DNA of 64,000 bases from an uncultured Opitutia bacterium (GCA_903840415.1 CAIMFY010000118.1:124001-188000); one strand, 5' to 3'. Shown: positions 1 to 9,475, numbered from the stretch's first letter. A program made the numbers and translations. The notes: generated from the sequence alone by a model not told the origin.

Positions 1-1
1 T

Positions 2-583
2 TCGGGCAAGACGACGACAGCGGCGAAGCTCGGGTGGCGGCTGAAACAAGACGGCAAGACCGTCACGCTCGCGGCATGCGATACGTTTCGCGCCGCGGCG
101 GTCGAGCAATTGAAAACGTGGGCGACCCGGCTCGAACTCGAAATCATCGCGAGTCACACGGGCGCGGATTCGGCGGCGGTGGCGTTTGATGCGTGGCAGG
201 CGGCGAAGTCGCGCGGACGCGACTATCTCATCGTCGACACCGCGGGCCGGCTCCACACGAAATCAAACCTGATGGAGGAACTCGCGAAGATCCGGCGCGT
301 GCTGCAAAAGCACGACGCGACGGCACCGCAGCATCGCTGGCTGGTCGTCGACGGATCACTCGGCAGCAACTCGATCGAGCAGGCGAAAGTGTTTCACCAA
401 AGCTTCGGGCTCACGGGACTCGTCGTGACGAAGCTCGATGGCACGAGCCGCGGCGGCGCGCTGGTCGGCATCTGGCGGCAGTTGAAGATTCCGATTTATT
501 TTCTCGGACTCGGAGAAAAGGCGGAAGATCTGCAGCCGTTCAGCGTCGAGAACTACGCGAAGGCGGTTTTCGGGTTGGAGTAG
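2..583 (+). CDS. ftsY: Signal recognition particle receptor FtsY, C-terminal part (truncated by window start)
   Basis: SRP receptor GTPase that docks SRP-ribosome complexes at the inner membrane for co-translational insertion. The reading frame is open from base 2 and begins inside the P-loop (SGKTTTAAKLG). It continues through the DTFRAAAVEQL motif, DTAGRL (G3), TKLDGTSRGG (G4 and the following loop) and the FtsY-type ending GLGEKAEDLQPFSVENYAKAVFG. The N-terminal acidic region and the start of the NG domain lie outside the window. The usual DAxTGQN motif reads DGSLGSN here, a divergence that leaves the other GTPase motifs intact. It ends just before a convergent glycosidase gene. The ending separates it from the paralogue Ffh, which would carry an M domain. 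Confidence 0.95.
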   Translation, partial: SGKTTTAAKLGWRLKQDGKTVTLAACDTFRAAAVEQLKTWATRLELEIIASHTGADSAAVAFDAWQAAKSRGRDYLIVDTAGRLHTKSNLMEELAKIRRVLQKHDATAPQHRWLVVDGSLGSNSIEQAKVFHQSFGLTGLVVTKLDGTSRGGALVGIWRQLKIPIYFLGLGEKAEDLQPFSVENYAKAVFGLE

Positions 584-598
584 CGCAAGCCCGTGCCG

Positions 599-3331
599 TC
601 ACTTTTGCGTTTCCGAGGCGAAAAGTTTGATCGGGCCGAGGAGGCCTGATGCCACGGGAGCGATGAGATTCATTTCCTGCGGCTGAAACCGGTCGCCGTA
701 TTTTGCGATGAGCGCCTTGTAGTCGGGCAGCGGATGGCCGGCCATGAAGTTGACCGCGAGGTTAGCGACTTCGATCGAGAGTGTATTCTGCCCAGAGTGG
801 AGCAGACTGGTCACATCGACGACGTAGGGTGGATGCCAGAGAGAACCAGCGCGCCGGCCATTGAGGTAAACGACGGCGGCTTCGCGCACGGGGCCCTCGA
901 AGAGCGTTTGAAAACGCTGTGCGCCGCGTCCGGTAGGTGCGGCAATGGGGTGGCCTTCGCCAAAAGTTATCTCCAAATGCGGCGAGGCGAGGAGGGCAGC
1001 GGAAGCTTCGAATGATTTCGTGTAAGTTGCGACGCCGGAGAAGTGCTTCGTGGCGTCACTGTCAGTCCACGAAGTGAGTGTTTCCATCGCGACGGGTTTC
1101 GAATCTTTGGAAAATGTCACGTTCCAGCCGGTGCTGAGATCGAGCGCGAGAGTGGCCGCTGCCGGTTTTGGTTTGTAGGTGAGCGAGCGCGCGGTGAACA
1201 CTAGGACGCGGGAACCGAAGGGCTCGAGGTCGAGAGCCACGGTAGTGCCGCCCGCGGTCCGCCCGGAAATTTTGGCCGGGCTCGTGCGTCCGCTCATCGG
1301 GTCCCACCACTCGGCGGAGCGGCCCTCGACACGAAATGTCGCAGAGGTGTGGCATGGCACGTTCGCAGTGTTGGCGATGAAATAGAGCTCGCTGTCGTCG
1401 GTATGGCGGTGAACGAAACCGACTTCCGGCGTAACGGGCACGAGCGCGATGTCGGGATGCGCGCGGGCGGCGAGCGCGACGCCAAGTTGCATTTCGTCTT
1501 GGACGAAAAGTCCAGGCGCGTTTGGCGCGGTGAAGAGGCGTGCGGCGATGGCGGCCACTTCGTGTGAGTCCGCATCCGGGGTAATGTAGCCGGGGGCGAA
1601 GGCGGGGAGGCGGTGGGTGGCGGCGACGAGGCCGCCGGCCTGTGCGAATTTCTCCAGCGCGCGCATGGTGGCGAGCGGGATGCGCTCGACGCCGGGAAGC
1701 ACGACAGTCTTGAACCGCACGGCGCCGAAGGCGAGCGCGGCACCGTCGATGCGACCACGCGAATCGAGCAATCCGTCGTCGAAGAAGTCGAAGGTAAAGC
1801 CGGCATCGAGCAGCGCGCGCGGGACTTCGCGGCCGATCATCTGGGCGAGGATGGTGTTGAGTTGGGTGTGGCCGGGAGTGAACGAGGCCCACGCGTCGTC
1901 GGTCGGTAGATAAAGGGCGACATCGTTGGCGGGTTGGCCTTGCCGGAGCACATAGCTGACGCGCTGGAGATAGGCGGCGACGTCGGGCATGACGATCCAC
2001 CAAGGATTTTTTTCGTCGAAGACAGCGGCGGCGTAGAAACGCCAGCCGGGATACTCGACGCCCTCGGCCGTGTAAGGCCAGCCGTGCGCGATGAGCTGGT
2101 TGATCCCAGAGAGAAAATGCACGTCGGCCTCGGCTTTCATGTCGAGCGGCGTCGCACGAAACACTGGCGAGTGCAGCCACGTCCACGTCTCGCTCGAGGT
2201 GACAGGCCGGCCGAGCAGGTGGCTGGCAGACGATGCCCAACGGGTCATACTGAGGCTTTTCCACTGGCTACCTTCGCCCTCGGGCAGATCGGCGGCGGCG
2301 TAGCTGGCGAGCGCGGCGGGTGGTGAGCCGTAGCTCTGGATGCGAAAAAGCGTGCCGTGATCGCGCGCCCATTTTTGAAACACGCCAGCGAAATGCTCGG
2401 TGTAGAGCTCCGTGAGCGTGCGGCCCCAGTCGCGGCGGATGTCGGCGGATTTTCCAGTGGCGGCGCCCGGCGCAAGCGCGGGCAACAGGGGAAGCAAATC
2501 GTAGCCGCGACGCTGTTGAAATTCGGCGAGGAGGGTGGGCGTCCAATCGGTGTTGAAGACCTCGAGGCTGTCGCAGAATACAGCGTGGGGCAGGTTCGCA
2601 CTGACGGCGGCGAGTTCGGGCGCGGCGATTTCTCGGATGAATTTTTCCGCCGCGGGCTGGCTGAAATGATCGATGACGTAGCCCTCGGCACCAAACGCGG
2701 CACGCTTCACCATCATGCGCGTGTGGCTGGCGATAAAGAATCGGACCGGAGTGGATGTCGTCGCGGCGGACGAGAGCTGGGCGGCGCCGTCGCGGATTTT
2801 CAGTTCGGAGAATTTGCCATCAACGGCCGATGCAAAGGCGGCGATCAGCTTGTCGCCCTCGCGCAGTGCGGGCACGGTCGCGCTCGACTGGCCAGCGGCG
2901 ACGCTAACATTCTGCACGCGCAACTGCCCCGCGGCCTCGTCGATCGAAAACATCGGGCCGCCGTAAGGCCAGCCGCTGCCGAGCGTGAGATCGAAGCGCA
3001 GGCCGAGCTCCTTCGCTTTCGCGGCGGTGAATTTCAAGGCGTCGAGAAATTCGGGCGAAAGGAACTTCAGGTTTTTTAGGCCGGGGATCTCGCCATCAAG
3101 GGCGAGCGGGTAGGTCGGCTGCACCTCGAAACCGCCGATGCCGCCGGCTTTCATCGTTTTCATTTCGCGTTCGAGTTCAGTCGGCGTGACCGCCGGGCCA
3201 AACCACCACCAGCGCACCATGAACTTCGCGTCGTCGGGCGGAGTGGCGAAGGAGCGTTCGAGCGAGGCGACATCGGCGCGCACGGATGTGGCGAGGAGCA
3301 GGGCGGCGAGCAAAGCAAGACGGAGAGGCAT
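599..3331 (-). CDS. Secreted glycoside hydrolase, GH106 (alpha-L-rhamnosidase)-like
   Basis: A 910-residue exported glycosidase. The start at 3331 is chosen because it opens a clear Sec signal peptide (MPLRLALLAALLLATSVRA); the longer frame upstream looks non-coding. The mature N-terminus has the pattern typical of the GH106-like family: a WWWFGP motif near residue 36, then a stretch resembling TPTELEREMKTMKAGGIGGFE. A (beta/alpha)8-type middle follows with acidic residues in CDSLEVFNTDW and SSETWTWLHSP. The C-terminal 150 residues look like a carbohydrate-binding jelly roll (WHPPYVVDVTSLL, then IEVANLAVN). Probable role: removal of terminal rhamnose or a related sugar from plant or algal polysaccharide in the periplasm. 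The exact substrate cannot be read from sequence. Confidence 0.8.
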   Translation of the reverse strand: MPLRLALLAALLLATSVRADVASLERSFATPPDDAKFMVRWWWFGPAVTPTELEREMKTMKAGGIGGFEVQPTYPLALDGEIPGLKNLKFLSPEFLDALKFTAAKAKELGLRFDLTLGSGWPYGGPMFSIDEAAGQLRVQNVSVAAGQSSATVPALREGDKLIAAFASAVDGKFSELKIRDGAAQLSSAATTSTPVRFFIASHTRMMVKRAAFGAEGYVIDHFSQPAAEKFIREIAAPELAAVSANLPHAVFCDSLEVFNTDWTPTLLAEFQQRRGYDLLPLLPALAPGAATGKSADIRRDWGRTLTELYTEHFAGVFQKWARDHGTLFRIQSYGSPPAALASYAAADLPEGEGSQWKSLSMTRWASSASHLLGRPVTSSETWTWLHSPVFRATPLDMKAEADVHFLSGINQLIAHGWPYTAEGVEYPGWRFYAAAVFDEKNPWWIVMPDVAAYLQRVSYVLRQGQPANDVALYLPTDDAWASFTPGHTQLNTILAQMIGREVPRALLDAGFTFDFFDDGLLDSRGRIDGAALAFGAVRFKTVVLPGVERIPLATMRALEKFAQAGGLVAATHRLPAFAPGYITPDADSHEVAAIAARLFTAPNAPGLFVQDEMQLGVALAARAHPDIALVPVTPEVGFVHRHTDDSELYFIANTANVPCHTSATFRVEGRSAEWWDPMSGRTSPAKISGRTAGGTTVALDLEPFGSRVLVFTARSLTYKPKPAAATLALDLSTGWNVTFSKDSKPVAMETLTSWTDSDATKHFSGVATYTKSFEASAALLASPHLEITFGEGHPIAAPTGRGAQRFQTLFEGPVREAAVVYLNGRRAGSLWHPPYVVDVTSLLHSGQNTLSIEVANLAVNFMAGHPLPDYKALIAKYGDRFQPQEMNLIAPVASGLLGPIKLFASETQK

Positions 3332-3458
3332 GGGGGATTTGAGGTGCCACCAAGATTGGGTGGCGACGGACATTCTCGCCACAACAAGAGCGGCGATATG
3401 ACAGCGGACAGTCCGCACGGACGGTCTTTTGGTGCCGTGAAGGTGCCGCGCTCCCCCG

Positions 3459-3713
3459 TTAGCCACCCTTGCTCTTGCGCAGGGCCGCGAAGACTCGCGC
3501 ATCGTCCGAGGATTTTCTCGCGGATTTGCTGAACCCAATGACGAATCCAGCCACCATCAAACAAAGGCCGCTCACCATGCCAACGAAGGCTTGCCGGCGT
3601 TCGAATCCCCACGCTGCCAAATGAACGATGGCGCCGGTAAAAATGAGAACGCGCGAAAGGATGACGAAAAATCTGCCTCGACCTTGAGACGTATGCGCAA
3701 AATCGAATTTCAT
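3459..3713 (-). CDS. Small two-helix membrane protein of unknown function
   Basis: About 84 residues starting MKFDFAHTS; an in-frame ATG four codons further upstream is also possible. Two hydrophobic segments are visible (VILSRVLIFTGAIVHLAAW, and AFVGMVSGLCLMVAGFVIGF). They are separated by a short charged loop, and the protein ends in a Lys/Arg-rich cytoplasmic-type tail. No family is recognised. It sits alone on the minus strand between the TonB-dependent receptor and the glycosidase, about 130 bases from each. Coding status rests on the clean membrane topology, and it could be a chance frame. Confidence 0.45.
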   Translation of the reverse strand: MKFDFAHTSQGRGRFFVILSRVLIFTGAIVHLAAWGFERRQAFVGMVSGLCLMVAGFVIGFSKSARKSSDDARVFAALRKSKGG

Positions 3714-3846
3714 TGTTTCACCCACGTATTTTGTTAGCCGCGACTCTTCTCACATGGAAGGTTGGAATTTTTCCTGCGAAAATTCAGCGGTGCTTGTTTC
3801 GCGAGTGAGGGTTTGTTCTCACGCGGGTGCGTGCGAAGCAGAGGCC

Positions 3847-5952
3847 CTAGAAATTCCACGAAAGCGTCCCATAGCAACCGCGGCGTGAGCCAAATTGCGG
3901 GGCGCCGACGCCGATGCCGGAGCCGTCGCGCAACTCGTAGGTTTTGTCGAAGACGTTGACCACATCGAGGCGGGCATGGACTTCGCGGTGCGCGGAAAAC
4001 TTGAACGCGTGATCGAGACCGACGTTGAGCGGATGATATGCTGCGAGATGCGCGGTGTTGGCGAACCCGCGGCGCAGGCCGCTGCCGGAGAGAAAGTCGG
4101 CGTAGGCCAGCGTGTCGCCGAGTTTATACGACGTGCCGGCGGATAACGTGTAGCGCTGGTCGTGATCGAGATGCACATCGTGGGTGGCGATGTAGGTGAG
4201 TTCGGCGGGATCAAATTGGAATTCACCCGAGACGATGTTGCGGCCGGTGGCCTCGCTGAGCGCGGCGTTGACGTAGGCGGAAAAGCCCTCGTGGGAATAG
4301 TTGCCGCTTAGCTCGACGCCGTAGATCCGCCCTTTGCGGTAGTTGAACGGCGAAAAAATGAGCGCGGCACCGAACTGGCCTTCGTCGAGGAGGTTCTCGG
4401 CGTGCTTGTAGTAGGCGTCGATGCCAGCGGTGAAATTAGGCGAGAGTTTGAGCGACAAGCCGGCGTCGAAATAATTGGACCGTTCGGCGAGGACGGGCGA
4501 ACTGGTGGCAACGGTGGGTTCGTTGGTCGTGCCGGTGAATTTCCCAATCGTCGCAGTCTGCACGAGCTCCAGTGGCGGCGGCGTGAAGTAACGCGCATAG
4601 CCGGCATGGAGGGCCGCGGTTTCGTCGAGCTTGTAGACGAAGTTGAGGCGCGGGCTGAGTTGATTTTCGTTGGTGTAAGAGCGCGAGGCGTCAGCCCGTG
4701 CACCGAAGTTGATGGTGAGACCGCTCAACGGGTTCCATTCGTCCTGCCCGTAGACACCGAAGAGCCAGCCGAGCTTGCTCTGGCTGGCGGCGATGTCGAA
4801 AGGCACCGCCGAGGCCTGGTTACCCGCGCTGTCGGTGGCGAACACCGCGGTGCTCGTGCTCGTGCCGGCATTGGTCGAGGTGAGGATCGCGCCGGCGCGC
4901 AGCGTGTGCGCGGCGGCGAGTGGCACCATGAAATCCGCCTCCAGCCCGGTGCCGACGATCGCACGACGAACGTCGCTCGCCACTCCGTTAAAGATGAGGT
5001 CGCCGTTGCGGTCGGGCGAAAATACGACCTGGCTGTAGCGCGTGAAGGCAGAGACCTGCACGCTCATGGCGCCGGTGGATTTCTGGTAGGCAACGATGGC
5101 GTAATGATTCTGCTCGTGTTGATTCTCGTCGAGATTGGCGGAAGCGAACGTTGGCACGCCCTGCAGCGTGAACGCGGGCGCCTGGCCGGGATTGTTCGGA
5201 ATCTGAAAGCGGGCGAACGACGCACTGAGCATGAGGCTCATGCGGCTGGAGTCGTCGATCACATAGGAGAAGAGGGCAAAAGTTTTGAACTGGTCCTTGT
5301 GATCGTGGATCGCGGCTCGCGCGGCGGTCGGGTTTTCCACTCCGAGTCCGCTCTGCTCGTCGCTCGCCGTGACATAGCCGGCGAGCCGATCCTGCGAGGC
5401 CGTGGCTTCGGCGCTCGCCCGCCGCGTGCCGAAGCTGCCGCCGTAGTGCGAGACGTCGCCGGTGTCGTGCGTCGAACTGCGGGTGTGGATGTCGACGACG
5501 CCCGAGGTGCGGTAACCGTATTGCGCGGGGAGCGCGCCGGTGAGCACGTTGACGGTGTCGACGAAACGCGTGTCGAGTTCCGAGCCGAAGCCGGTGAGGC
5601 CCTCGGGGAGCAGCACGTCGTTGATGCGATACTGGAGGTTGGCGTGCTCGCCGCGCACGTGGACCTGACCAAAGGAATCCTGCGCGACGCCGGGCACGTG
5701 CAGGAGAACTTCGTTGAAACCGGCGGCGGCGCCAAGGGCGAGCGCGTCGATTTGCGCGCGGTCGATGCGGAATTCCGTCGCACCGAGGCTGGGCACGATG
5801 TCTTCGCGAGCCTTGTCGAGCTTGTCGCTGACGACCATGCGATCGAGCAGGACGGGCGCGCCGTCGGGGGTGGGGGCAGGAGGCGGTGCCGTTTGCGCGG
5901 CGAGCGCAACGGTGGTGAGCAGGAAGACAGGAAGATAAAGAGTTCGAGACAT
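3847..5952 (-). CDS. TonB-dependent outer-membrane receptor
   Basis: A 701-residue outer-membrane transporter powered by TonB. It has a signal peptide (MSRTLYLPVFLLTTVALAAQ), then a TonB-box-like LDRMVVS, a plug domain (IPG-type LLHVPGVAQDSFGQVHVRGEHANLQYRIND) and a 22-strand-type barrel ending in the aromatic C-terminus LSWNF. Plug motifs such as PAQYGYRTSGVVDI are standard for the family. Two small genes upstream on the same strand (a DUF2946-like protein and a propeller with a CusF-like domain) hint at a metal, perhaps copper, substrate. That is inference from context only. No riboswitch-like sequence was recognised in the 115 bases upstream. Confidence 0.88.
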   Translation of the reverse strand: MSRTLYLPVFLLTTVALAAQTAPPPAPTPDGAPVLLDRMVVSDKLDKAREDIVPSLGATEFRIDRAQIDALALGAAAGFNEVLLHVPGVAQDSFGQVHVRGEHANLQYRINDVLLPEGLTGFGSELDTRFVDTVNVLTGALPAQYGYRTSGVVDIHTRSSTHDTGDVSHYGGSFGTRRASAEATASQDRLAGYVTASDEQSGLGVENPTAARAAIHDHKDQFKTFALFSYVIDDSSRMSLMLSASFARFQIPNNPGQAPAFTLQGVPTFASANLDENQHEQNHYAIVAYQKSTGAMSVQVSAFTRYSQVVFSPDRNGDLIFNGVASDVRRAIVGTGLEADFMVPLAAAHTLRAGAILTSTNAGTSTSTAVFATDSAGNQASAVPFDIAASQSKLGWLFGVYGQDEWNPLSGLTINFGARADASRSYTNENQLSPRLNFVYKLDETAALHAGYARYFTPPPLELVQTATIGKFTGTTNEPTVATSSPVLAERSNYFDAGLSLKLSPNFTAGIDAYYKHAENLLDEGQFGAALIFSPFNYRKGRIYGVELSGNYSHEGFSAYVNAALSEATGRNIVSGEFQFDPAELTYIATHDVHLDHDQRYTLSAGTSYKLGDTLAYADFLSGSGLRRGFANTAHLAAYHPLNVGLDHAFKFSAHREVHARLDVVNVFDKTYELRDGSGIGVGAPQFGSRRGCYGTLSWNF

Positions 5953-6067
5953 GAAGCGAAATGGTTGAGTTTGTGTGGGAACGAAGGCCGCGGTGAACTC
6001 GGGCCAGCCGCGAGGTTGGAACGATGAAAACCGGACACGCGCACGCGCCGGTCACAGCGGGATGACA

Positions 6068-6403
6068 TCAACCTAACTGTGGCGGCCCGCGCTCCGGCTG
6101 GCGGAGGTAACGCGGCGACGCCAAAAAAATCTCGCGCCCAACCGGGCGGGTGAACTCGCGCCAGATGCTGGACGGTGGTGCGACCGCCACAGCGACGAGC
6201 GGCATTGCCACGCCGCCGGCGAAGAGCACGACCGCGCAGCCATCGTCATCCACCGGAGCAGCGACTTGGCCGTGCACCCATTCGTGCAGGGCCGGGCTCG
6301 CAGCCAACAGGCCGAGCGCGAACACTAATGCGGCCGCGCCGGTCGCCAGAAATCGGCGAAAAAGATCGGCGTGGCGGCGGAGCATCGCGGGCAAGGTTGG
6401 CAT
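6068..6403 (-). CDS. Small membrane-anchored protein, DUF2946-like
   Basis: A 111-residue protein with one N-terminal hydrophobic segment (LATGAAALVFALGLLAASPALHEWVHG) followed by DDDGCAVVLFAGGVAMPL. Small proteins of this build, with a TM segment, an HxW/H motif and a Cys further on, belong to or resemble DUF2946. That family often lies beside TonB-dependent receptors and copper genes. The protein precedes the receptor gene by about 115 bases and follows the propeller/CusF-like gene by 54, all on one strand, so joint expression is plausible. The family assignment is tentative, based on topology and neighbourhood. Confidence 0.55.
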   Translation of the reverse strand: MPTLPAMLRRHADLFRRFLATGAAALVFALGLLAASPALHEWVHGQVAAPVDDDGCAVVLFAGGVAMPLVAVAVAPPSSIWREFTRPVGREIFLASPRYLRQPERGPPQLG

Positions 6404-6457
6404 TATGCCGGAATCGTCAAGCGGCAGGCGCTGTTCCCTTTTCCGGAAACGAGAAAA

Positions 6458-7975
6458 TCATTTTGATGTGTCCGGCTGCACCAGCAGCCGCACGTCGAAG
6501 ACCCACCATGTGCTATCGCGGCGCTCGATGCGACCGAGGAACTGACGGCCGGTGGCGACGGCGGCAAGGACGTCGGGCGCGGTGCGAAACTCGCGCGTGC
6601 CGGCGGCGAGTAGGCCGGGAATCTCGTCGTGCTGTACGCGCAACGCGCCGCGATCGGCGACGACGGCGGCGATCGTGCCGCGCATCGGGAAACCCGCGAG
6701 TTGTTCCGGCGTCGGCGCGCAGTCGCAGCTTTTGGCCGCCGCGATCAGTTCGCCCTCGGGCACGGTAACGAGCAGGGTGCGCAACGATGCGGTGTCTCCC
6801 GCGGCAATGGCGGTAACGAACTGCGCCGAGCTTTTGCCGCCCATGTAGTCGCGCACCAATGCGAGTCGCACTCGAGGCGGGTGGGCGGCCGCGTTTGCGT
6901 TGGTGGCACTGGCAGGCGTCAGTCGAACCGGCACATCTGCCGTGAAGTCCGGTGACAAGCGCCGCAGCCACGCGCTGCCGTCGCTTTCAAGCCAGGCGAC
7001 GAGCATCGCGCCGTCGTGCAGGATGAGTGTGTCAACGCTGCCGGCGGGTTTGCCGTGGTCGATGTGCAGCGGTTGGAGGAAACGCGTGCCGGCGTCGGGC
7101 GAGAACGAGGCGAGGACGCGCGGATCGTTGTCGGCGGAGCTGAACCAAGCCACTGCCACGCGACCGCCGTCGCTGGCGAGCCGCGGGCCGGTGGCGAGAC
7201 CGACGTCGTTGTCGAGTGGCTTCGAGTTGTCCCATGTCTGGCCTCGGAAGCGGGCGGTGCGGACAGTGGTGAGGTTATCGTCGGTGCGGCCGTGGTACGC
7301 GAGCAGCGCGCCGCCGTCGGGAAAGGCGGTGAGTGAAAGTTGGGAAAAGCGCGGCACCGACGGATCGAGCAGCACGTCGGGCCCGGTCTCGCCAAGGACA
7401 CGGGCAAAAAGTTGCATGACAGCTTTCTCCCGCTTCTCGAAGTCACGGCCGTCAATCCACGCAGCGAGCACGCGGTTGTCGGCGAGGGTGGCGAGGGCGA
7501 CAGCCTCGATATCTCCAGAGTTTGCCGGTGAAAGCGGTTCATCCTTTCCCCAAGTTTTTCCACCATCAGTGGTATGTTTGACCAACGCCATCGTTTCGAC
7601 ATTATGCGCCGCATAGCCAAAAAATCCCACGGCGGTGGCGTGACCGTTCGCCCCAATACTCACGGGAGGAAAGGCCTCCGGCCATTCAAAGAGGTGAAAT
7701 AATCTGCCATGCTTGATGATCGTTGTCGGCGCGCTCCATTTCTTCCCGGCGTTGTCGAAAGTGGAGAAACGTAGCGCGATTTCGTCCTTGGGTCGGTCGG
7801 CCCACGACAACCACGCCGCGCCATCGGGTGCGCCGGTCAGCGAAACACCAACGGCGTAAGGCAGAGCGGGTGATAAAAGCTCTTCGATTCTAACCGCAGC
7901 AGTGGGTTTTTCCTCTACAGCGTGCGCCGCGGCGAGCGCGAGGCAGACGGCGACGGAAAATGCCGGGCGGATCAT
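6458..7975 (-). CDS. Secreted BNR/sialidase-type propeller with C-terminal CusF-like domain
   Basis: 505 residues with an N-terminal signal peptide (MIRPAFSVAVCLALAAAHA). The bulk is a six-bladed BNR-type propeller: an Asp-box-like DGGKTWG and repeated W/S-rich blades. It lacks the arginine triad pattern of true sialidases, so enzymatic activity is doubtful. After a CDC motif near residue 420, residues about 433-498 resemble the small copper chaperone fold of CusF. His449 aligns with CusF His36 (QHDEI versus HHDPI), but the MTM pair and the tryptophan of CusF are absent (LAAGTREF instead). The gene starts 4 bases after modB ends and lies upstream of the DUF2946-like and receptor genes. An extracytoplasmic binding or scaffold role fits better than catalysis. 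Confidence 0.65.
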   Translation of the reverse strand: MIRPAFSVAVCLALAAAHAVEEKPTAAVRIEELLSPALPYAVGVSLTGAPDGAAWLSWADRPKDEIALRFSTFDNAGKKWSAPTTIIKHGRLFHLFEWPEAFPPVSIGANGHATAVGFFGYAAHNVETMALVKHTTDGGKTWGKDEPLSPANSGDIEAVALATLADNRVLAAWIDGRDFEKREKAVMQLFARVLGETGPDVLLDPSVPRFSQLSLTAFPDGGALLAYHGRTDDNLTTVRTARFRGQTWDNSKPLDNDVGLATGPRLASDGGRVAVAWFSSADNDPRVLASFSPDAGTRFLQPLHIDHGKPAGSVDTLILHDGAMLVAWLESDGSAWLRRLSPDFTADVPVRLTPASATNANAAAHPPRVRLALVRDYMGGKSSAQFVTAIAAGDTASLRTLLVTVPEGELIAAAKSCDCAPTPEQLAGFPMRGTIAAVVADRGALRVQHDEIPGLLAAGTREFRTAPDVLAAVATGRQFLGRIERRDSTWWVFDVRLLVQPDTSK

Positions 7976-7979
7976 GCCC

Positions 7980-8684
7980 TCACGTTACTCGCGTGCCACG
8001 GCGTTGCAACAACGTGACGACCAGCAGCAGCAAAAACGACAGCACGAGCAGCACCGCGGCAAACGCGTGGGCCTGCGGATAGGCGAGCTTTTGCACTTCG
8101 TCGTAGAGCGCGATGCTGGCGACTTTCGTCACGCCGGGGATCGATCCGCCGATCATGAGGACGACACCGAATTCGCCGAGTGTGTGCGCAAAACCGAGCG
8201 TGAGTCCGGCGACGATGCCGCGCCACGCGAGGGGCACATGCACGCGCACGAACACTCGAGCTGGGCTCGCGCCGAGCGCCCGGCCGGCGTCGAGCAACTC
8301 GTGTGGCACGCCGCGCAGCGCCGCCTGAAACGGCTGCACCGCGAACGGTAGTGAGTAAAATACCGACGCGATCACGAGACCGGTGAACGAAAAGGCGAGC
8401 GGCGCACCCGTAAGCGCCCGCCACCAACTGCCCGGCGCATGGTTCGGCGAAAACGCGACGAGCAGATAAAACCCGATGACGGTTGGCGGCAGCACGACCG
8501 GCAGCGCGACGAGCGTTTCGATGATCGGTGCGAGGCGGGTGCGTGTGGAGTTGAGCCAGTGCGCGAGCGGCAGACCGATTGCCCCAAGCACGAGCGTCGT
8601 GATCGCGGCGAGGCGCAGCGTGAGCCACAGCGATTGCCAGAGCGGCGCGGGAAGGAGCCAGACGTGTGCGGCGGATTCGCCCAT
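7980..8684 (-). CDS. modB: Molybdate ABC transporter permease ModB
   Basis: A 234-residue inner-membrane permease of the molybdate (or tungstate) importer, with about five hydrophobic segments. The ModB-typical stretch ALPVVLPPTVIGFYLL lies near residue 80. The EAA loop that docks the ATPase is also present (LLDAGRALGASPARVF, then GEFG). The start codon overlaps the modA stop by one base (TGATG), indicating translational coupling. The ATPase ModC that normally follows is not in the window: the next gene is the propeller/CusF-like protein, 4 bases downstream. The ATPase must therefore be encoded elsewhere, be shared, or have been lost. Confidence 0.92.
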   Translation of the reverse strand: MGESAAHVWLLPAPLWQSLWLTLRLAAITTLVLGAIGLPLAHWLNSTRTRLAPIIETLVALPVVLPPTVIGFYLLVAFSPNHAPGSWWRALTGAPLAFSFTGLVIASVFYSLPFAVQPFQAALRGVPHELLDAGRALGASPARVFVRVHVPLAWRGIVAGLTLGFAHTLGEFGVVLMIGGSIPGVTKVASIALYDEVQKLAYPQAHAFAAVLLVLSFLLLLVVTLLQRRGTRVT

Positions 8685-9475
8685 CAGGGCGACGGTGGCA
8701 CGCCGTAGCCGAAGCCCTCAAGAACCTTTCGCGCCGCTGCGCCGCGCAGAAACTCCAGATAGCGGCGCGCCGCTGGATTCGTCGCACCGCGCACTGTCAG
8801 CACCGCGCCGTGGGCGAGCGGCGCGTGCAAATCGGCCGGCACCACGAGCCAGCGGCCTCTTTCGGGCAGGTTCGGCGCCAGCACGAGCGAGAGCGCAACG
8901 AAGCCGATATCGGCATTGCCCGTCGCGACGAACTGCGCCGTCTGCGAAATATTTTCGCCGACGACGAGCTTCGGTTGGGCATCCGACCACACTCCGAGTT
9001 GCTCGAGCGCCTGTCGCGCTGCCCGGCCGTAAGGCGCGGTGTCGAGGTTGGCGACAGCGATTTTCTTCACCGTCGGATCGCGGACGACCGCGGTGACGGA
9101 TTTTAATTCAAGGCTGGGCCGCGTCGTCCAGAGCACGAGCCGCCCGGTGGCAAACGTCGCCAGGGATTTTTCATCGGCGAGCCCCGCGGCGACCAGCGCG
9201 CGCGGATAATCGAGATCCGCCGAGAGAAAGAGATCGAAAGGGGCGCCGTTTTTGATTTGCGCGACGAGACTGCCGGAGGCGCCGGTCGCGCTCGTGGCGG
9301 TGGCGTCAGGCGCGGATTTTTTGAACTCGGCGTTAAGCGCGTCGAGCGCGTGGACGAAGTTCGCTGCCGCGGCGATGGAGACGCTTTCGTCGCCGCGGAG
9401 GACAGCGGCGGCAAATGTTAGTGCGAGCAAAGTGGCGCGGCGGAGCATGGCTGGCGGACGGAAGCTCAGCCTCAT
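8684..9475 (-). CDS. modA: Molybdate-binding periplasmic protein ModA
   Basis: Periplasmic solute-binding protein for molybdate/tungstate. After a signal peptide it shows the ModA pattern: VSIAAAANFVHALDALNAEF, then ATSATGASGSLVAQIKNGAPFDLFLSAD (the ligand-binding serine is in the GASGSL region), then LVVGENISQTAQFVATGNADIGFVALS. An ATG at 9475 overlaps the upstream TIR gene stop by 4 bases (ATGA). A second ATG at 9448 begins a more typical signal peptide (MLRRATLLALTFAAAVLRG) and may be the real start. It is coupled to modB downstream. Confidence 0.93.
   Translation of the reverse strand: MRLSFRPPAMLRRATLLALTFAAAVLRGDESVSIAAAANFVHALDALNAEFKKSAPDATATSATGASGSLVAQIKNGAPFDLFLSADLDYPRALVAAGLADEKSLATFATGRLVLWTTRPSLELKSVTAVVRDPTVKKIAVANLDTAPYGRAARQALEQLGVWSDAQPKLVVGENISQTAQFVATGNADIGFVALSLVLAPNLPERGRWLVVPADLHAPLAHGAVLTVRGATNPAARRYLEFLRGAAARKVLEGFGYGVPPSP

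Noticed and set aside
4402-6027. A 541-codon plus-strand open frame opposite the TonB receptor gene
   Set aside because: Antisense to a recognised receptor, with no motif and shadow-type Arg/Glu/Gly composition.
5953-6067. Riboswitch before the TonB receptor gene
   Set aside because: The spacer is too short, and no cobalamin, TPP or other conserved box was recognised.
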